Below are positions 36,061 to 39,578 of a stretch of 39,578 nucleotides of DNA, piece by piece. The DNA lies in assembly GCA_035524895.1 (NCBI GenBank), contig DATLFI010000049.1, positions 1 through 39,578 of the forward strand, read 5' to 3'. The position numbers were made by a program, and so were the translations under genes. The number at the start of each line of letters is the position of its first letter. Within the stretch, counting starts at the first letter, position 1. The notes under the pieces were generated by a model. It saw only the letters and a program-made list of their open reading frames with translations, had not been told where the DNA came from and searched no databases. This stretch comes from DATLFI01 sp035524895 (GTDB lineage: Bacteria; Acidobacteriota; Thermoanaerobaculia; Multivoradales; Multivoraceae).

Positions 36061-36161
36061 GCCACAGGCTCCCCGTCGGGTTGGGCCCAAACGGGGCGCC
36101 TATGGGACCGAGACTCCTCGGCCTCGCCGGTGCCGCCCGCTCGCGGCCGATCCCGCCCAGC

Positions 36162-36635
36162 TCAGCGCTGCCGGGCGAGTACCGCGACGCCGATGAGCGC
36201 GCCGATGACGGCGAAGATGGAGAACAGCACCAGGTTGACCAGCAGCGCGAGGACGAAGCCGCCCCCGGTGGCCAACGTCGTGATCAGCCTCTCGGCACCG
36301 GCAGGCAGGTCCTGGTCGGCCAGAGCCTCCTGGATCTGCGAGAAACCGCCACCCATGGCCATACCCATCATCTGGAACGGCAGCGCCACGATCGCCGCCA
36401 CGACCGCGCCGATCGCGCCGGTCAAGAGTCCGATGATCGCCGCCGGGCCATATGGCGGCGGCGCGACCGGGCCGAGCTCCTTGAGATACAGGTAGGAGCC
36501 CAGGAACCCACCGCCGATCGCGAGCGCACAGCAGGCGAGGTTCGCGCAGTTGAGCAGTGGGATGCCGGAGGCGGCGCCGAAGGCGGCCCCGGCGATCAGA
36601 GAAGGCTTGAAGTAATTGGTGGACGCTCCGTTCAT
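36162..36635 (-). CDS. small four-helix membrane protein
   Basis: The 157-residue product has about four membrane segments: PSLIAGAAFGAASGIPLL, LACCALAIGGGFLGSYLYL, the long IIGLLTGAIGAVVAAIVALP, and LALLVNLVLFSIFAVIGALI. The NCANLACC motif at the end of the first helix is a hallmark of a family common in Acidobacteriota and Deltaproteobacteria that has no known function to me. GGGGGAGAG precedes the ATG at 36635. It follows the DUF2085 gene by 94 bp on the same strand. Confidence 0.8.
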   Translation of the reverse strand: MNGASTNYFKPSLIAGAAFGAASGIPLLNCANLACCALAIGGGFLGSYLYLKELGPVAPPPYGPAAIIGLLTGAIGAVVAAIVALPFQMMGMAMGGGFSQIQEALADQDLPAGAERLITTLATGGGFVLALLVNLVLFSIFAVIGALIGVAVLARQR

Positions 36636-36729
36636 TCGCTGCTCTCCCCCTGGAAACGTTTGTTCGCGTGTGGACTGGAAACCGATCGGGCGGGTCGGAC
36701 TTCTTGGGAATGGCCTCGGGCGGCGCGTC

Positions 36730-37209
36730 TCAGCCGGGAGCCGCCTCGCGCGCAGGAGTCCTCGAGGCCTGGCGCGCAAAGATCTCGTCCCAGGCCATCC
36801 AAAGGATCGCCGCCACCGGGAACGCCGCCAACAGGCCGCTGCCAAACCGGCTCCACCAGGTATCGAACGGCAGGGCCACGTCGAGCAGGAGCGGTATCGA
36901 GAACCAGACGAGTCGCCGCGGTCGCTCGAACAGCCAGCCGCGGAGCCTCGGCAGCCAGGGCAGGAGCATCAGACCGACGAAGCCTCCCGCGTAGAGCCCC
37001 AGACAGCGGTGGCAGACGGCGACCGGCTGACCCCACAGCACGAAGCTGCGTTCAGCCAGCTGATGGCACACCGCGGAGAAGGCGGCGTGGATCAAAGCGC
37101 CCGCGGCGACCGCGCCCTGGGCCGTCGCCACGGGGGCGAGCAGCGGCAGCGCTGCGAGGCCGCCTGCCAGCATCGGCAACAGCGGGTGCGGGAATCTGGA
37201 CGCGCTCAT
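36730..37209 (-). CDS. DUF2085 membrane protein
   Basis: The 159-residue product carries the DUF2085 signature: AVCHQLAERSFVLWGQPVAV, then CHRCLGLYAGGFVG. It has four or so membrane helices (MLAGGLAALPLLAPVATA; LVWFSIPLLLDVAL; AAFPVAAILWMAW). The Cys/His pattern suggests metal binding, but the role is unknown. I chose the ATG at 37209; another in-frame ATG at 37233 is possible. Confidence 0.85.
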   Translation of the reverse strand: MSASRFPHPLLPMLAGGLAALPLLAPVATAQGAVAAGALIHAAFSAVCHQLAERSFVLWGQPVAVCHRCLGLYAGGFVGLMLLPWLPRLRGWLFERPRRLVWFSIPLLLDVALPFDTWWSRFGSGLLAAFPVAAILWMAWDEIFARQASRTPAREAAPG

Positions 37210-37263
37210 CGAGCGGTCCCATCTTAGCCCCATCGGCGATTCGGACCGAGCGCCGTTCCGCAA

Positions 37264-37597
37264 GAGACTGCGCGAAGGGCCTCGGATCAGGCCGTCGGTC
37301 CATCAGCCGGCGGGCGCCGGGAAGCCCCGGGGAGCCCCGGGGAGCCACAGAAAAGCCCGGGGGCCACAGAAACGACAGGAAAAGAAAGAACGGCCGCCAC
37401 CCGTTGCAGTTCTAGGAGCACATGCCAAGGTGGCGGCCGCAGACCCGAACACCACACTCGCAAGTCGGGTGCCATGTGCCCGAAATCCCAGAAAGACGGC
37501 CGTTCGAGCTGCCCGGTGCCGTGCGCGCTCCAGGGAGTTGGATCCATTGGTCCGTGGAAATGGATCACGCCGCGCCGCGCCGACGCGAGGAGCCCGC
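37264..37597. other. non-coding stretch with nested inverted repeats
   Basis: No gene is seen on either strand. The stretch holds several inverted repeats: CGGCCGCCACC (37391-37401) with GGTGGCGGCCG (37429-37439); GAACGGCCG (37388-37396) with CGGCCGTTC (37497-37505); and GATCCATT (37541-37548) with AATGGATC (37559-37566). A short AGCCCCGGGG duplication lies near 37325. It could be a structured RNA or the scar of a lost mobile element. Confidence 0.5.
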
Positions 37598-37855
37598 TCA
37601 GTCGGCGGCGATCTGAGCGGCCTCCCGCTGCGCCGCCCGCCGCCGGCGACGAGCCGTCCGGGGTGCATCGCCCAGCATCACGGCCGCCCAGCGCAAGCCC
37701 TCGACATGCTCGAACACGATCTTGGCAGCGGTGGTGAGCGGCACGGAGAGCAGCATGCCGACCGGCCCGAAGGGCCCATCCCCAGAACATCAAGGAGAGA
37801 AACACCACCAGCGTAGAGAGCCCCAGGCTGCGGCCCTGGAGCTGGGCTCGAGTCC
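37598..37855 (-). pseudogene. AI-2E/PerM transporter C-terminal remnant
   Basis: Minus-strand frames give LQGRSLGLSTLVVFLSLMFW and, after a frameshift near 37775, GPVGMLLSVPLTTAAKIVFE with EHVEGLRWAAVMLG and a stop at 37598-37600. This is the last membrane part of the AI-2E-family transporter. The first 250 or so residues are missing, and the copy meets the GGDEF remnant tail to tail. Confidence 0.6.
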
Positions 37856-37910
37856 CTGGCGGTGGCGACCGGGAGGCTCGAGCTGGTGACGGCCCGGGAT
37901 CCCGAGTCTC

Positions 37911-38460
37911 GTGAACCGGCGGAAAGCGGGAGCCTCGTTCCCGAGCTGGCTGTCGGTGTCCGTGGTCCGCGACGACGCGGGTCAGGTCAGCGGTTACGTG
38001 TCGATCTTCAGCGACATCACCGAGCGGAGGGCGCACGAGGACAGGGTTCGCTGGCTCGCGCAGCATGACTTCGTCACCGGGCTCGCCAATCGCAACCTGC
38101 TGATCGATCGCGCCGAGTTGGCCCTGCGCCGGACTGCGCGCGAGGGCCGTCAGGTCGCGCTGCTGGCGATCGATTTGGATCGCGTCAAAGCCGTCAACGA
38201 CCAGATGGGTCATGCGCCAGGAGTACGTGGAGCGCGTCGCCGAGAAGATCTTGGCCGCGCTCCAGCAGCCTTTCGAGCTGGAGGAAGGGCGCGCGGTGAT
38301 CAGGGCTTGCGTGGGGGCGAGTATCTGGCCGCGCGACGGGGCCAACCTCGAGGAGCTGCTACAGGTCGCCGACGCCGAGATGTATCGCGGCAAGCGGGCA
38401 GGCCGCAACGGCTTTCGGATCGCGGAGGAGGCTGTCCGACAGGCATACGCGCCGGTCTGA
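37911..38460 (+). pseudogene. PAS-GGDEF remnant without the GGDEF motif
   Basis: A PAS end (NRRKAGASFPSWLSVSVVRD, then SIFSDITERR) leads into the start of a GGDEF domain (HDFVTGLANRNLLIDRAELA, LLAIDLDRVKAVNDQMGHA). At about 38215 the frame breaks. The match resumes in another frame at EYVERVAEKILAALQQPFEL and runs to VADAEMYRGKRAGRNGFRI. The piece that should contain the GGDEF active site is deleted. It cannot make c-di-GMP. Confidence 0.7.
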
Positions 38461-38573
38461 CGGCGCCCGCATACGCGCCGGTCTGACGGCGCCCGCATAC
38501 GCGCCGGTCTGACGGCGCCCGCATACGCGCCGGTCTGACGGCGCCCGCATACGCGACGGTATGACGGCCGCCC
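38444..38573. repeat. 26-bp tandem repeat array, about five copies
   Basis: Four identical 26-bp units start at 38444, 38470, 38496 and 38522, and a degenerate fifth starts at 38548. Each contains the hairpin GCGCCGGTCTGACGGCGC (6-bp stem, 6-nt loop). The first unit includes the stop codon of the GGDEF remnant. No spacers exist, so it is not a CRISPR array. Confidence 0.92.
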
Positions 38574-38577
38574 GCGG

Positions 38578-38618
38578 CGACGCGTCAGGTCTGGCAGCCG
38601 ACGCGTCGGCTTTGGCAG
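38578..38618. repeat. 21-bp near-direct repeat
   Basis: CGACGCGTC begins two copies of a 21-bp unit (38578-38598 and 38599-38618) that agree at most positions (AGGTCTGGCAG against GGCTTTGGCAG). It lies between the 26-bp array and the rsgA stop. Confidence 0.6.
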
Positions 38619-38635
38619 ACTGAACCGTGCAGGCT

Positions 38636-39340
38636 TCAGCCCTGTGGCTTGTGCTTGCGCAGGGCCTTGTGGATCGACTTCCAGTGTTGCTTCTCGGGTA
38701 GGCGCGCCGCTTCGTCCTGCCGCCGCCCGAGAGCCTGGAGCTCGTCGACGTACGACCGGTAGCTCGCGAGCCGAGCGCTTTCGAGAGTGCCGCTCTGCGC
38801 TACCTGGATCACCGCGCAGGCCGGCTCGCCCACGTGCTCACAGTCACCAAATCGGCAGCCTGCGGCGAGCTCCTCGATGTCTGCAAAGGCCTCTTCGATG
38901 CCTTCCTCGCTGTCCCAGAGTTGGAGCTCGCGGATTCCGGGGTTGTCGATCAGGAGGCTGCCGTTGGGCAAACGCACGATCTGTCGGTGCGTGGTGGTGT
39001 GGCGACCGCGATCATCGACCTCGCGCACCTTCCGCGTGCGCATGATCGTCTCTCCATAGAGGCGATTGAGGAGGGTCGACTTGCCGACACCCGAAGAGCC
39101 GACCAGGGCGATGGTCTCGCCCGGCACGAGGTCCACGCGCCGGCGTACCGGCTGACCGCGCAGCACCGTCGCGGCGAGCCCGTGGAGGGCCACGCCTCCC
39201 GCGCGAGCGCCGAAGGCGCACCGGGCAGGGTATCGGTACCGATGACGTGTGTGCTCCGGCGCGAGAATAGCGGGCCCGTCGGGGTGCGATGGTCGAGATC
39301 GGTGCGATTGCACGGCCCCGGCGCTTTCGTGTAGCGTCAT
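38636..39340 (-). CDS. rsgA: RsgA-like GTPase, N-terminally truncated
   Basis: The frame gives 234 residues, while RsgA (a 30S-assembly GTPase) usually has 300-360. From about residue 50 the match is good: HGLAATVLRG, P-loop VGSSGVGKSTLLNRL, RHTTTHRQIVRLPNG, DNPGIRELQLWD, and the zinc knuckle CRFGDCEHVGEPAC. The OB-fold domain and the first part of the circularly permuted GTPase (NKxD motif) are missing. The first 45 residues from the ATG at 39340 match nothing I know. Probably a pseudogene. Confidence 0.7.
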   Translation of the reverse strand: MTLHESAGAVQSHRSRPSHPDGPAILAPEHTRHRYRYPARCAFGARAGGVALHGLAATVLRGQPVRRRVDLVPGETIALVGSSGVGKSTLLNRLYGETIMRTRKVREVDDRGRHTTTHRQIVRLPNGSLLIDNPGIRELQLWDSEEGIEEAFADIEELAAGCRFGDCEHVGEPACAVIQVAQSGTLESARLASYRSYVDELQALGRRQDEAARLPEKQHWKSIHKALRKHKPQG

Positions 39341-39388
39341 CGCCGTCCTTCGACGACACGAGCTGCTCTATTCGCCTCCACTCCAGCA

Positions 39389-39578
39389 GTGGATGCACTG
39401 CTCCAGGACCTCCGCTTCGGCGCGCGCAGGCTCGCTGCGAACCCCGGCTTCACCGCCGTCGCGGTGCTGACCCTCGCGCTCGGGATCGGTGCCAACGGCG
39501 CGATCTTCTCGCTGCTCGACGCCGTCCTGCTCCGTCCTCTTCGGCTGGGCGATCCCGAGCGCACTCTCCTCGTCCGCG
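39389..39578 (+). CDS. second ADOP-family ABC permease, 5' part
   Basis: From a GTG at 39389 the frame reads DALLQDLRFGARRLAANPGF then TAVAVLTLALGIGANGAIF and LLRPLRLGDPERTLLV, and it leaves the window open. This is the standard N-terminus of MacB/FtsX-type ADOP permeases (compare LRSLRRRPALATICVLTLAL in the gene at 11804). Unlike that gene it has no prefix domain and no adjacent padR in view. Confidence 0.85.
   Translation, partial: MDALLQDLRFGARRLAANPGFTAVAVLTLALGIGANGAIFSLLDAVLLRPLRLGDPERTLLVR

Noticed and set aside
38444..38573. Possible CRISPR array
   Set aside because: The 26-bp units are directly joined with no variable spacers, and no cas gene is in the window.
39341..39388. A PadR gene or PadR palindrome before the second ADOP permease
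   Set aside because: No TAGAATTCTA-like palindrome and no PadR frame are present between rsgA and the GTG at 39389.

Overview
The window is GC-rich bacterial chromosome. It most likely comes from an Acidobacteriota member near class Thermoanaerobaculia. The clues are two ADOP-type (acidobacterial duplicated orphan permease) ABC permeases, one paired with a PadR regulator; a secreted protein ending in a C-terminal domain I associate with that class; and a planctomycete-type cytochrome c fused to a PQQ/GSDH-type dehydrogenase domain. The taxonomy is inferred, because no rRNA or ribosomal protein gene is present.

Layout. 1-6530: cut-off and stand-alone genes (SRPBCC-like protein, secreted proteins, cytochrome c/PQQ-type dehydrogenase, glycine-zipper protein) with two decayed copies of the same C-terminal domain. 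6650-8470: an MbcA/ParS-like antitoxin with a RES toxin cut short where it meets an integrase fragment, next to tRNA-Gln and tRNA-Ser. 8652-11609: transketolase and a subclass B3-like metallo-beta-lactamase. 11804-15021: PadR/ADOP pair with a perfect operator palindrome and a hemolysin III remnant. 15113-16639: tRNA-Ser(UGA) and serS. 16759-24531: a surface-glycan operon (large membrane protein, three GT2, one DUF1972/GT4, polyprenyl-phosphate sugar transferase), the first five genes overlapping stop to start. 24599-26777 on minus: ricT, an Hfq-like Sm protein and pdxA. 26969-28294: purD. 28381-28712: a large imperfect inverted repeat without a gene. 28749-35958 on minus: rrf2-sufB-sufC-sufD-sufS-sufU-sufT followed by a secreted phosphatase. 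36162-37209: two small membrane proteins. 37264-39340: a gene graveyard (AI-2E transporter tail, GGDEF gene without its active site, tandem hairpin repeats, N-terminally truncated rsgA). A second ADOP permease starts at 39389 and leaves the window.

How the genes work together. The minus-strand suf operon is a complete cysteine-desulfurase/scaffold system for Fe-S cluster assembly. It is headed by an Rrf2 sensor with three cysteines and a good promoter whose start site is covered by an inverted repeat, so feedback control by cluster status is likely. The plus-strand glycan operon has the initiating transferase and four further glycosyltransferases for a lipid-linked repeat unit, but no flippase or polymerase that I recognise with confidence. 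The most unusual non-coding structure is the roughly 330-bp inverted repeat between purD and the phosphatase gene.
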